A DNA stretch of 64,000 nt from Bursaphelenchus xylophilus. Lineage: Eukaryota > Nematoda > Chromadorea > Rhabditida > Aphelenchoididae. This document shows positions 10,753 through 22,426 of this stretch, piece by piece. Where the stretch lies: the NCBI GenBank assembly GCA_904066235.2, contig CAJFCV020000001.1, forward strand, positions 4,154,001-4,218,000, given 5' to 3'. Position 1 is the stretch's first letter. Each line of letters begins with the position of its first letter. The position numbers and the translations under genes were made by a program. The notes under the pieces were generated by a model that was given only the letters and a program-made list of their open reading frames with translations, ran no database searches and had not been told where the DNA came from.

Positions 10753-13396
10753 ATGGCTGGAACAGAACGGATATTGGTCCTGACGTTCATTCTCGGAGTT
10801 GCGTATTGTGTAAGTTCATTTTTTTTTTTTGACTTTACGATGTTGCACTTGACCTTTGGTTGACCTTGACCGGAAATGCGAGGAAAACATGAGTTTTTGG
10901 AGTTCGAGAGCTCTGAAATTGGAGGTGAAGTTTGTTGTTGAGTTGATGCAACTTTCTAGACCACTTCGAGAGAGATATTCTTCAAAATTTTTGTTGATTT
11001 TGCCTCTCAGGAATTTCACTTGATGTCTTAGAGAAATTTGATATTTTTACAGGTGAATGGTTTGTTTTGCAGGTATTTTTTTTGTTTTGTGGCAAGATTA
11101 TGGCTTTGTGCAGGTTCCAAGAGAACTTTCTGCCCAGCTAATCATTTTATTTTTGAAATTTCAGCAAAATTATATTGCACTTGACCTCTAAACTCCAAAT
11201 TGTTACGTTTTTCTGGTTTTCCCCTTTTCCTTTAACTTTTTTTTTGTTTCAGGAGATCAACAAGACAGCATGCGGTGTTTCGGTGCATTGTGACAGCTCC
11301 GACGGCTTCGATGTTGCATACAGAGTGGATCCGGAGAAGAAGAATGTCTTGTTCGAAGTGTCCGCAAAGAAGACAAAGCCCGAAGATAACTATGTTGCAA
11401 TTGGATTTTCAGATGATGATTCTATGGTACGTTATCAGAAACTTCTATTCCACCAATTTTTTTATACATAATCATCATGAGTAATATAATTGATGTCTAG
11501 TATAACATTCTTCTTCCTTTAGGGAAACGAAAAGGTTATTTCATGCTATAAATTGTTTGGCGAGGCGGTTGCTCGGAACAGTTTCAACAATGGCCGACAA
11601 CATACGATGGCTCCCAATGAGTATGTCCATTCGGTCGCCTTGATCCAGTTCACCGAAGATGATGATCACCTCTACTGCTCATTCGAGCAACCAATTACCA
11701 GCCTAAGAGAGGATGAGTACACTCCGAAATTGAATGGCACATACAACTTGCTCATGGCCACTGGGCCAGTGAATAGTGAAGGTACCATTTTTGAGATTTT
11801 TTTTTGTTTTTAGAATTGTTGTTAGTTTGAAGAATAATTTGTCGATATTCAGTCAAGAACGACGTCCATTTGATCTTCCATAGCAATAGAGCGGTTATGC
11901 CGAAGGCTCATATCTTGACGAAGAGAACCCCGGACATGCCTGAGGAAACTGCCAAAGTTGAAGCTGACGCCGTCGAGCCTGAGGGCAAATTTGAAGAACC
12001 TACGAAGCCGCAGGAATCCCAGCCCGGATCAGGCCCATTCAGTTTGTCCAAGTCGGCCAAATTGTTGCTCTTGAGATACCATGGTAAGAAGGAGATATTT
12101 TTGCTTTTTGAATTGTATTTTAGGTGAAATTGAGTGGTCTATCGAATATTTGAGTTATTATGGATCTTTGTAAGGCCGTAGGGAGGATGTTTTTGGCGAT
12201 TTTTGATGATTTTTGGACTTGAAACAGAATGCCAAGATTTTGCGGAATTTTTAAATTTGAATTTTGACCTATAAAATTTATGGCTATGGAAGTAATAAGA
12301 GCTGAAAATGAATTATAAAGTAAAATCAGATACAATTTCGATCTTTTTCAGGTGTTCTCATGCTTTTTGGCTGGTTCGGATTCCTGTATTCCGGAATCTT
12401 CGCAGCTCGTTATATGAGATCCCTGTGGCCGAAAACCACCGTCGGAGGCATCCGAATTTGGTTCCATGTGAGTTTACAACCCTTTTGATTGGTGATTTTT
12501 GACATTTAGATCCATCGCCTTATGAATTCGATTGGAATTGTGCTGATTGCGAGCAGCATTGTTTTGGTCTATATTTCCCAGGACTTGAGGTGGACTGGTC
12601 CGGCGATTTCAAACCCAAGTGAAGTCAACACGGCGCCTGGAGCAATTCACAGTCTTGTGAGTAATTTTGAACGTATTTTAGGACATTTTGAAGACATTTT
12701 TGAAAAAATTTTTGATCTAGTTTTTTTATCTAACGTTTTTTTTTATCTAAAATAATGTTTTGTACCATTTTATGCGATTATTTTTAGATTGGAGCCATCT
12801 CTGTACTCCTGGCCTTCTCTCAGCCTCTCGGTGCCCTCACCAGATGCCGTGTCGATCATCCACGTCGCAGAATTTTCAACTTTTTCCATCGAGGAATCGG
12901 ATTCTTGGCCGCACTTTTGGCCCTGTCCGCCGCGATTATTGCCGTCTTCTATTTCAAGGGACTATGGCAGGATCAAACGATCACTATCTGGGTATTATTG
13001 GCCTTCATTTTCCTGGCTGTGATTGTCGCTGTCATCCAGGAAGTGGTCAAATACCGAGATGAGAATGAACAGCAACGAATTGTGGCCATCGAAATGAGAA
13101 ATCGAAGCAAAAGCGCTGTCCCTTCGGATGTTTACTACTTCCGGTAGGTATTTTAAGGATTGTAGAGAAATTTTGGATATCAAAAAAATGATCGATGTTG
13201 TTTTAGACATCAAAATTTTGGGTTGGAAGTAATTTTTTTTTGAAATTTTTTTGATTTTTTAAATTTTTCCAATTTCAGCGAACGCCAAGCCCACTCAGAC
13301 CGCCACCGAAGAGCCACCGTCGCCCTGTTCCTGGCCTACGCCCTAGCCGGCTTCGTTGCCGCCACTGTCCTCACATACTTCATCCTAAGCGCCTAA
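10753..13396 (+). CDS. DOMON-cytochrome b561 membrane protein (FRRS1-like)
   Basis: Eight exons: 10753-10809, 11253-11426, 11523-11781, 11853-12083, 12352-12467, 12510-12656, 12788-13143 and 13279-13396; 485 residues. A signal peptide (MAGTERILVLTFILGVAYC) is followed by a DOMON-type beta domain (about residues 20-190; CGVSVHCDSS, YVAIGFSDDDSM, CSFEQPI), an acidic linker, and a cytochrome b561 core of several helices. Candidate heme-ligand histidines are seen in RYHGVLM, WFHIHRLMN, GAIHSLIGAI and NFFHRGIGF. In this family the core moves electrons across a membrane and the DOMON domain binds heme or sugar; ferric reductase activity is an inference. The C-terminus has one more helix (ATVALFLAYALAGF). 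AATAAA near 13577 suits polyadenylation. The domain architecture is well supported; the substrate is unknown. Confidence 0.88.
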
Positions 13397-14039
13397 TTTC
13401 CCCCCAAGTTTTTGCCCATTTCCCCTCAGGCTCACTCACATCTCAACTTTCACAATCTTGTAACAGTTTATTTAACATTCTTTTAACAGCCTTTTTATAT
13501 CGAATTAATGTTTGTCAAACCGGTTATAACCATCAAGAAAAAAAGGTACTAATCTGTGAATTTCTAACTATTCTGAATAAATCTATGAAATTATGAAGTG
13601 GAATATTGCAATTTGAAAATTTTTGTCGGTTGTAAATGCATTTGTAAATATTGGAACCAAGTAAAACCCAGACTTTCGCACCTTGCGGATGCCTGTTTTA
13701 AATTTATATCAAAAACAATAAAAAACTGGCTTTAAAAGTGGAATCACATTCCTATTTTCGTTTAATCACTCTCTAATGTATTGAATATAACTTGATTCCC
13801 CCAAAACACTGAAATTTCCCCTCTTTCCTGCAGGTTTTCCACGTCCCGGCACGAAAAATTCCAGTGCTTGGCATTGTGTTATAATCGAAAAAATCGGAGA
13901 AATTTTTGTCGGTCAACAAATTCCACTGATATTTGGAGCCGATTAGCGCCCGCTGTCACTTCGCATCCATGTCGATTCCAAGGATTATGCTCCATTTCGA
14001 TTAAAATTCTTTGATTCTTGAACTCTCCCACCGGAAAAG
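13397..14039. other. Intergenic between the b561 and TTC7 genes
   Basis: Holds AATAAA near 13577 and AT-rich sequence. No other structure was seen. The 643-bp gap is longer than expected for a nematode operon pair, so an independent TTC7 promoter is likely. Confidence 0.5.
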
Positions 14040-17000
14040 ATGGCGAAACTGCGCGGAAGCCGGCTGGAGGCGGAATTGGATAAATGCCGAGGAGAGTGCA
14101 ATTGGGCACGACTGGCCGACCTGTTGCCGCTGGTGCGGGCAAAGAATTCGGGCGTGGAGAAACTGACCGGTTTGGTGGAGGGGGAACTGTCTTTGGAGAA
14201 TTTTCTGGAGCGACAGAAGCAAGTCAATGGTAGGAAATGTTTTGTTTTTTTGTTTTGGACTTTAGATACTACGTAAACAACGAGAGAACAGCTCGGAACT
14301 AGGGAGGGCGCTGAGGTTTTCGGCTATTTTTCGAGTGTTTGCTCTTGGCTTAGAGTATTATGAAGAAATTCAGAGTTTTACGGAATTTTTGTCAAGTTCA
14401 GATGGTAAAACAATGTGAACGAGCAAGAGCAATAAATCCACCATGTTTGTTGTGGGTTTTAAAATCCAGTAAAACAATTCTACTATTTTTTATGCTTAGT
14501 GATGCCTAAAGTTTTAAATTTTGATAATTCCAGGTCATGTCAGGCCAAAACCTCATATCGGCGACTTTCTTCGAACAACGGAGGGCATGCTCAAGGCTGC
14601 TATAGCATCAAATCGCGAGAAACCCACGGTAATTTTTAATTTCCTTTTGTTTTTTGGAATTTAGGTGTTCCAATACATAAATCAAGTTGTTTGGACCAAA
14701 ATGCGGTTAAATAAAGCCATGATTTGAATTTCTTATCCAAGAACTCACTTCAGGTTTTGATGGAAGCGTATATTCTTCTGGCCAAAGTCCATTATTTCTC
14801 CTGTTCTTTCCAAAAATCGCTCGAAGACCTGGAAAAATCGCAACTAGATGCGGCGAAGACCCAATTTGAGACCCTAAGATCCCTGAAACTGGCTGCCGAA
14901 GGTTATGCCATCAAAGGATTTGCCACGGAGCGTCTCATGAACGCTACGGAGCGCGCGCGCGAAGTCTCTCGAAAACGTCTTATGAGTCTTTTTGAATCCG
15001 CCGTAGAACTCACAATCTCGTATATCGCGGAGTTCGAAAAGTCGATCGGAACGAACGGAAGGACCTTGGCCATCGCCTCATCAAAGACCGGGACCAGTCA
15101 GCTCGGCGATTTACTCGAATCCGCCATGGAAAGAGCGCCCTTTTTGTTGTTGCGGAGGTCGGTTTTGGAGCGGAAGTCGGACGAGGAGGGAGTCGAGTTA
15201 TACCGAAGAATTATGACCGAATTGAGCGATAAAAGTGTGGTCGCAGAGACTCAGCAAAGACTGTGTAGACAGCTCGCTGAAATCCTGTTGAGGGGATCCA
15301 TGGAAAGTTCGTTGAGCATGAGAAATGGGAGCAAGGCCATCAATGAAAAGAGCAAGATGCTAAAGTAAGTAAAATTGGGATTTTTTTTATAAAAGTGGAT
15401 GATTTGAGGGTTAAAAAGAGCAAAATTAAATTTAAAAAGGCTTGAAATAAGAAATTGAAAAAAATTGAGAATGAATTTTTTGGGAAAACACATATTTAGA
15501 TGAATAATAATATTAAAAGCTGGCCTTTTTTCAATTCAAGATAAAAGCGCAAAAAAACTCGTCGTATTTTACAAAAATAAATTTTATTTCTCCAATGTGT
15601 TTCTCATTCTTCTTCACTTTTTGGAATTCAAACATCAACTTGTGGGTAAAATAATATAATTTTTGAAATTTCTTCGAAATTATTAGAGCTGAAAATTGTA
15701 TTTTGAACCATATTTAGTGTTTGTGGTTAATTTCGTACCCGTATTTTAGCTTCTACACCGGTTCGAACAAGAATTTTTACTCCCCGAACAGCCGGATCGA
15801 GGAGATCATTTTGCTCCTCCTGATCAGCGAAATGATCGCCTCTCGGGCAGTCAGGGCCTCAACATACGATGGAGAAACTCTCCAGCAATTCCGCCTTTTC
15901 CATAATCTGAAACAAGTCCATAATCTCCTTTCCGTGGTGCTGTCCCATATACGACAACATTCTTTGCTCTCGGCATTGCTGGATAATGCTGTGCAGTACG
16001 CGGGATCCGATCGGTAAGAGAAGTTGGGGGTGGTTTGAGGTGTTGGGAGTAATGGAAAATTGTGATTTGCATTGGGTGACATTTTATACGAAAAATTGGG
16101 ATTATGTTGATTTTTGAGAATGAAATTTAAATTATATCTGATTTTGGTCCTGATATGGCACAACTAGTCGTCGTCTTATTAAAATTTTAAATTGTTGTGA
16201 TATTTCGCAAGCACTGGTGACATTTTATACGAATAATTTTCATTTTTGAGGATGAAATTTGAATTACGATTTTTTTTTGTTCTAAAGTGGCATAACAAGT
16301 CGTCTTATTCCATTTTTGAACTGCTGTGATATTGAGTTTTTGATTGGGTGACATTTTATACGAAAAATTTTTATTTTTTTCATTGTTGAGAGTGAAGTTT
16401 GAAGTATTCCTTTTTTGTCCTGATATAACATAATAAGTCGTCTTATTACATTTTTGAACTGCTATCATATTGTGTTTTTGACTGGGTGACATTTTATACG
16501 AAAAATTTTTAATTTTGGACCTTTTGTTTTTAGAAAAATGTCGACGTTTTTGTAGAACCTAATTCAATTTTTATGATGTCCCTATGATTCCAGCTACATT
16601 TGGCGTCAATTCGGCCTGGCCTTGGCATGCACTGGCCGAATCCCTCGGGCCACTAAGATCCTCCATCACTCGGCCAGCCTCTGCTTGGATGAACATCATC
16701 CCGAGGAGAAAGTGGTCGAATTAATGCAGATTGCAAAGATGGAGATTGAACAGAATGGCGATGCGGACACTGTGATTAGATGCGCGGAGGAAGCCCTAAG
16801 TCTCTGTCAAAGTGATACTCTGGCCGGAAGATGCATGTTGTTGTATGCGTTGGGATATAGGTAGGCGATTTTGGAGGTGTTTATGGGGGAATATGGTTAG
16901 ATTTGGGTTGGAAATTGAGGTTGGTTTGGGTTGCGGTAGATTTTTTTGTGATTTTTGAGAATTTTGAGATTTTTTTGGAAAATTTTTGTAATTTTTTAGG

Positions 17001-19113
17001 TAATAAAATGTTTTTTTGAAGTCTGGAGATACTGTAATTTTATGGTTGCCTTTAATTTTTTTACTTTTTGTGGTAGATTTTTTTGATGGTTTTTGAGAAT
17101 TTTGAGATTTTTTTTGGAAAATTTTTGGAATTTTTGGGTAATAAAGTGGTTTTTTTAAGTCTGGGGATACTGTAATTTTTATGGTTAGTTTTTTACCTTT
17201 TCTAAAATTTTATTTAAAAAAATATTTTTTTTCAGCCTCAAAGTCCGAACCGAGCCCTTCTTCGACAAACGCCGCCAAATGTTCAGAATCTCCATCCAGA
17301 ACTTTGAAAAGGCCCGAAGCTCCGATCCCGCAGACGATCTAGTCCATTTGTTCTGCGCCCTCGAATACGCCGAGGCCAGGAATCTGCAGCGGGCCCGAGA
17401 AGTCTGCGAAGAAGCGATCGATCGCAACCCCTATAATGTCTCGGCCCAAATGCTTCTGGCCCTCATATTCACCGCCAAACACGACTACAAATCGGCCATG
17501 CGGTTGGTCCTAAAAGCCATCGCCAACTTCCCCAATCACTACGGATTAATGGTGCTGAGGCTGAAGCTGGAAAGCAAGTTTGGACGCGTCGATAGGGCCT
17601 TCAAGACGTCCAGTAAACTGCTCAGGTTCTGGCAGAGAATCCCCGAGTTTGTCACCGAAGAGGAGGGCCAAAACGGATTCACCGCCAATGGAAATGGGGA
17701 AGCGGCGGCGTTGGGAAGGGGAGGCAATCAGGAGACCAAGGTAAAATAAGGTCATTTTTGGGGAATAAGGGGGAAATTTGGGGAGCTTTAGATTCAAATA
17801 GGTAGAGTTATAATCAGAGAAGGTCTACTGTGATTTTGGAGCCTAGGGTTACTGTAATTTTTGAGAATTTTTTGTTTTGGTTTTTGATGATTTTTTTTTG
17901 AAAAATTGTTTTTTTTTGTGTAAGTTGCGAGTAAAATTAATAGAGGAAAGTATTGTAGAAAGAAATTAGAAGCTTTTTATTGAATTTGGAAACTTTGGAT
18001 ACTGTAATTTCCCCATTTTTTAAAGGTATTTTACATTTTTTTAGTCGACGGCCCAACTGACGAAGGACGGTCTGGCGCCGGTCGCCCCGTTCCTCGCTGC
18101 CCCTCTCGGCATCAGCAACCTCCCAGTGCATAATATCAGCGCCAGTGTGAATGATATATCAGGTATATTGAACTTGATTTTTTTATTATTTTTATTTTGC
18201 TTTTTTTGGTTTGCAATTTTTATGTCTAAAATTTCAGAGCTCGCCTCGAATACGATCGGAACAAGGATGTCGGAGTACGGAGCGGCAACCTCGACAGTCT
18301 CGGAGAGCCTGGGAATGGGGACCAGCTCGAGTTTGGCGTGGTCGGCCACCAATACTTTTAGATCAAAGGTAATCGTAAGACGGCTTTGTTTTATTGGATT
18401 TTAATTTTAGGCAAATATCTGGGTGGAACTGGCCGAGCTCCTAATTGAAGCCAACAGACTGGCGGACATTCAGGCTTGTGTTGAAGAGGCGTATGGCCAA
18501 TTTCCCAACAGCTATCAGGCCACTTATTTGAAGGTGAGAAGGAGAATATAAAGTGGTTTTGAAGATGGATTTTGGCTTGGTTTTATATGAAAACGGGATT
18601 TGAAGGAACGAAAAGTATTTTAAGTTATAGTTTTTGTCGTTTGGAAATTGATTTATATTGTTTTAGGTCTTGAAATTTTAAATTTTTAATTTTTTTCATG
18701 TTATCCTTGAGAATTAGACAGATTTTTAATCAATTTTGGCTTTGCAGGGTCGAGTATTCCTAACCCAAGCAGACAAGGTATCAGAGGACCTCAAACCGAC
18801 CCTCCATTCGGAAGCCCGCGCCTCGTTTCTGGCCGCTCTGGTCATAAATCCCACTCACATCCCCTCAATCATCCAATTGGCTCAACTTTACCGCTTGGAA
18901 AATAACCCCAAAATGGCGGAGAAGATGCTCAGAGACGCGGTGAATATCGACCCCCTCCGGGAAGAGGTTTGGCAGGCGTTGGGCCGCGTTTTGGCCGAAC
19001 AACAGATCTTCGACCAGGCCAATGAATGCTTTCAAACGGCGGCTTCGATCGACTCGACGGTGCCGTTGATGCCGTTTGATGTGATTCCAAGGCTTTTGAA
19101 GTCTTGTTTTTGA
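14040..19113 (+). CDS. ttc-7: TTC7 homologue, tetratricopeptide scaffold of the PI4-kinase IIIalpha complex
   Basis: Ten exons: 14040-14229, 14534-14628, 14754-15364, 15750-16013, 16594-16860, 17236-17740, 18045-18162, 18238-18368, 18411-18533 and 18748-19113. All phases close, giving 889 residues (human TTC7 proteins are about 840-860). Similarity to TTC7 runs throughout: the N-terminal SRLEAELDKCRGECNWARL helix, the EEIILLLLISEMIASRA block, the YIWRQFGLALACTGR repeat, the long TPR solenoid in exons 6-10, and the C-terminal EEVWQALGRVLAEQQ...PFDVIPRLL end. In animals TTC7 with FAM126 and EFR3 brings PI4KIIIalpha to the plasma membrane to make PI4P. Exon 7-8 codes a Ser/Ala-rich linker, as in TTC7 proteins. 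Introns 4 and 5 contain tandem repeats. Confidence 0.92.
16076..16510. repeat. Tandem repeat, unit about 131-139 bp, in TTC7 intron 4
   Basis: Four units each begin with GGTGACATTTTATACGAAAA or a close variant (near 16076, 16207, 16346 and 16485). Shared downstream segments include GTCGTCTTAT and TTGAACTGC. Related single copies occur near 44148. No coding potential. Confidence 0.8.
16930..17190. repeat. Two-unit direct repeat in TTC7 intron 5
   Basis: Two units of about 140 bp share GGTAGATTTTTTTG, GAGAATTTTGAGATTTTTTT, GGGTAATAAA and AAGTCTGGRGATACTGTAAT. Both lie inside the intron, ahead of the acceptor at 17235. Confidence 0.7.
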
Positions 19114-19926
19114 GGATTGAGTGAGTGGCGGACGTTTGATTATATTATACTTGATGATTTTAAAAATTTTTTATTTCGCAAAGTTTTGAAGATTGTCTGT
19201 AAAGTCTAGGTTAATACAGCCTCCTGACCCCATAACGAAGCCCATTGTACCATCTCACCCTTCCCCTTGCCATCTAGACCCATTTTTTATCGGCCATCTT
19301 AAGTTATATTACAGTAGATTCGATCAGATCCCCCAAAGCCCGGTCAGTGTAATATCACGGTGAATCGAATGAATACAGACGTTGGATATAGTGATTTACT
19401 TATTTTTTTAGTTTTCACCGTGAAATCTGCAGTTTTAGTTGAGGTTTTCAACTTTATTTTGTCAAAAATGGAATTTTTGATGAGTGTTAGGATTATACAA
19501 AAAATTTCCGAGTTCCCCCTCCGTCTCTCTACTTTTAACCGTCTCTAAATTGCTCTAACTTTATTGTGATACCCTAAAGACTTCTAAATTGCAATCAGTT
19601 CCCGATAAAAAGTCTCAATTCTTTTAATTTTTTCGATTTATTCAATTTTAGTGAGGTTCAATAAATTATTATTATTTTTTTGTATTTTAGAACTTTTTTA
19701 CTAGTACTTCTTATCAATATAGTAAAGAAAAATTATGTAGAATGCATCTGACATCCTCTGGATCAAATATTTATTCAAAGAAATAGCCTACAAAACACTT
19801 CAAAAAATCGAATATCTTCCAAGCTAGGGTAACATAATATGGCCTCTAAAACGGGTCAGAATTGGGAAAATATAAGTTAAAGACCGACTATATCCCATAA
19901 AACACCTTGATCACTCCACATCCACC
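19114..19926. other. Convergent intergenic region, TTC7 / inositol monophosphatase
   Basis: Holds the 3' untranslated regions of both convergent genes. No repeat or further gene was recognised. Confidence 0.5.
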
Positions 19927-22355
19927 TTACAATTCGGGCTCGAACTCGACATGAGTGAGGATTTTGCTGATTTCCTGGACCAGGGGCTCCGAAGCGCCGC
20001 ACAAAACTTTCCTCGACATCAGGTTGAATGAGGTGCCGGTGGGATCGATCAGAACACCGCCAGCTTCCGAGACAATGATAGCGGCGGCGGCAATGTCCCA
20101 GGAGTGAATTCCGTATTCAACGTAGGCATCTACCGAGCCCTGCGCAACGTAGACCATGTTAATGGCGGCCGAGCCGAAAGCGCGGTGTCTGAAAGAGAAA
20201 ATGCGGCAGTTAGAGCGAAGTAAATGCAATGGACATGCACTGTAAAGTATACGGAATACAACACTCAACATTATACAATAAATTCTGTGAGATTTTAGTC
20301 AAAAAAAGATTATTTTTGATACTTGGACATCTAAAGTAATATCACCGAAAATCTTAATGCAAATCCGATACAAAACAAAAAGGATAGGCTTAAATAGATT
20401 TAATATGGGATGAAAAATAATACCTAATATAAGATTTCGTATTTCCTACAGAAATTTCAACGATTTTCTCATCAAAACATTATTTTAGGGGGCTAAAACA
20501 ATATCCATTAAATTTAAATCTAAAAACTCATCTATGGCTAAAAAACTCCCCACAGTTAGAAAGTAAATTACTTATTCTGTCAACAGGCAAATCTAGCACC
20601 ACAAAAAATATAGTAAACACCCCACCCATGCATGTTCTTATCGACCATTAAGGCGGTGAAGTTATTGATAAAGGAGCGCATCTGCGCGGGAGAACGATCG
20701 GCGCCGAGCTGGGCTAGGACTACGGCCTTGGTCAGGGCTGAAATTCACCAAGGCTATCAATGGATTCGAAAAAATTCGATGATTTTTTTAGTTTTGTAAA
20801 AAATTTTTGTGATTTTTGCTTATCTTTTTTTCATACTGTATGATTACTGACGTTTATCATAATCTTTAAGCCTTATTGTCAAAATTTATATTCATTTCAA
20901 GGATATGGGAGACCATTCTTTCCATATTTTTAGTAATCTTTGACCTTCGCCTACCTAGCACAATATAACCCAAATTTCGTATCGGCAAATACGTGCGTAA
21001 AACACTCACAAACATCAGACACATCCTCAAAACAAAAAATAGACGCAGAAAACCACAATTCACACGCAGACACATCAACATCTCACTGATATTACACCTT
21101 ACACACCCAAAAAACAAATTACAAAAATGAGAAATTTCAATCACAAATCCACAAGACAGCAAAAAACGCACCCTCGGACGCCATTCTGAACGGATTTGCG
21201 GTGATTATCGAGGGCCGTCTCCAGCCATTGCTGGCCCTTTTCCACAATGTTGTGGATGCCGAGACTGGTGCAGATGACCGCCTTGTTGAATTCTATAACA
21301 CCAAAAATGCATATAAACATTCATTCTGGGCCAGTCTGATCATTTTTAGCCATTTACCGAAATTCCCCGCCGAGCTTAAAAATGTGTCATCATGACCGAA
21401 AAATTTTGTCATAATGACATATTTTTGCGAAATCTAGTATTCAAAAAAAAAAATCAGTTGTCTAAAAAAGTAAAATACGCCGTTGAAATTTGAAATCAAC
21501 AATTTTTTCCGCGATATTCTCCATGTCATGATGACAGTCATCGTGACATTTTTTTAATGGTGCGTAATTCAAAATCTTACCTGTAGTTTTCGAGACATGG
21601 ATTGGGAAGCCATTTTTGAGAGCACCTCTTCCCTTCAACGCAGTAAATAGCTCATCAGTGATCGGGTTGTAAACAATCCCACCTCTGATCTCCTTATTGA
21701 TGGTGAGGCCAACGCAAATCGCGATAAATGGGATCCGATGGACAAAGTTGGTGGTCCCATCGATCGGATCAATGATCCAAGTGGGGGCATCAGTCCAGGG
21801 TGAACGTTTGCCAGCAGCGACGGATTCTTCTCCAATAAATCTGAAAAATAGGTAATAAATTGAAAAAATTGGTGAAAAAAAGATGTAAACCAATGTAGAA
21901 TAAGACTTTTATGGTCTGAAATCACTCTCCATTTAATTTTACAACTATTTCAGCATGAATTTCAGCTTTTATAAAAAAATTTTATATTATCCATGACAAA
22001 AGTTGGTTGCAAAAAATGGGTAAAACAAGGTCAAATGAAGCTCAAATGGTCTGAAATTACTCTGTATTTAATATACTTCATATTCCAACATCAATTTCTC
22101 TAGTCCTCCAAAATTTTTATATTATTCATGACATCATTTGCCAACTTACTGATGATCCGGGTATTTCTCGGAGATGCTCTTGATCAGCAGCTCTTCGACG
22201 GCTTTATCAGTCTCTGTGACCAAGTCCGTGGCCGACGCTTTCGTCTCCACATTGCTTTCGGGGGTCGAGAACGCAGTTTTCACCAAATGACCGGCTTGTT
22301 TCACTACCTCCAGGGCAAATTGAAGATATTCCTCTTCACGGGCAAAGGCGGACAT
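19927..22355 (-). CDS. Inositol monophosphatase with two alternative internal exons
   Basis: Minus-strand exons: 22150-22355 (start ATG), 21581-21840, then either 21172-21292 or 20626-20737, then 19927-20188 (stop). The product is 282 or 279 residues; animal IMPases are about 277. Signature motifs are [19 protein letters not shown] (metal-binding DPxDGTTNF) and [15 protein letters not shown] (C-terminal metal-ligand motif). The enzyme hydrolyses inositol monophosphates to free inositol with Mg2+ and is the lithium-sensitive step of inositol recycling. Each alternative exon covers the segment equivalent to roughly residues 150-190 of the mammalian enzyme, and each is 3n+1 bases long, so exactly one must be used to keep frame. 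In C. elegans the IMPase gene is ttx-7; orthology is likely but not proven. A dense GCACWGTGC array starts about 70 bp upstream of the ATG. Confidence 0.93.
20626..20737 (-). other. Mutually exclusive exon B of the inositol monophosphatase gene
   Basis: 112 bases, acceptor AATTTCAG and donor GGGTGGGG, phase 1 in and phase 2 out. It codes [20 protein letters not shown] and onward to KNMHG, then joins HRAFGSAA of the last exon. The LGADRSP run is the closer match to the usual IMPase LGSSRTP-type sequence. Confidence 0.8.
21172..21292 (-). other. Mutually exclusive exon A of the inositol monophosphatase gene
   Basis: 121 bases, acceptor GTTATAG and donor GGGTGCGT, phase 1 in and phase 2 out, as for exon B. 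It codes [20 protein letters not shown] and onward to QNGVRG. It aligns with exon B at xKAVxxxxLG and at the final G before HRAFGSAA, but differs in most other positions and is three residues longer. Confidence 0.8.
21383..21550. repeat. TGTCATNATGACA palindromes in IMPase intron 2
   Basis: Copies near 21385 (TGTCATCATGAC), 21408 (TGTCATAATGACA), 21524 (TGTCATGATGACA) and 21537 (GTCATCGTGACA). The same palindrome recurs at 60667-60920. The intron runs from 21293 to 21580. Confidence 0.6.
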
Positions 22356-22426
22356 TTTGAGCTTAAATTTAAAGTTCATTATGATCTTTCAAGATGTGAA
22401 TATCACAGTAAAATTCGCGAAGAACG

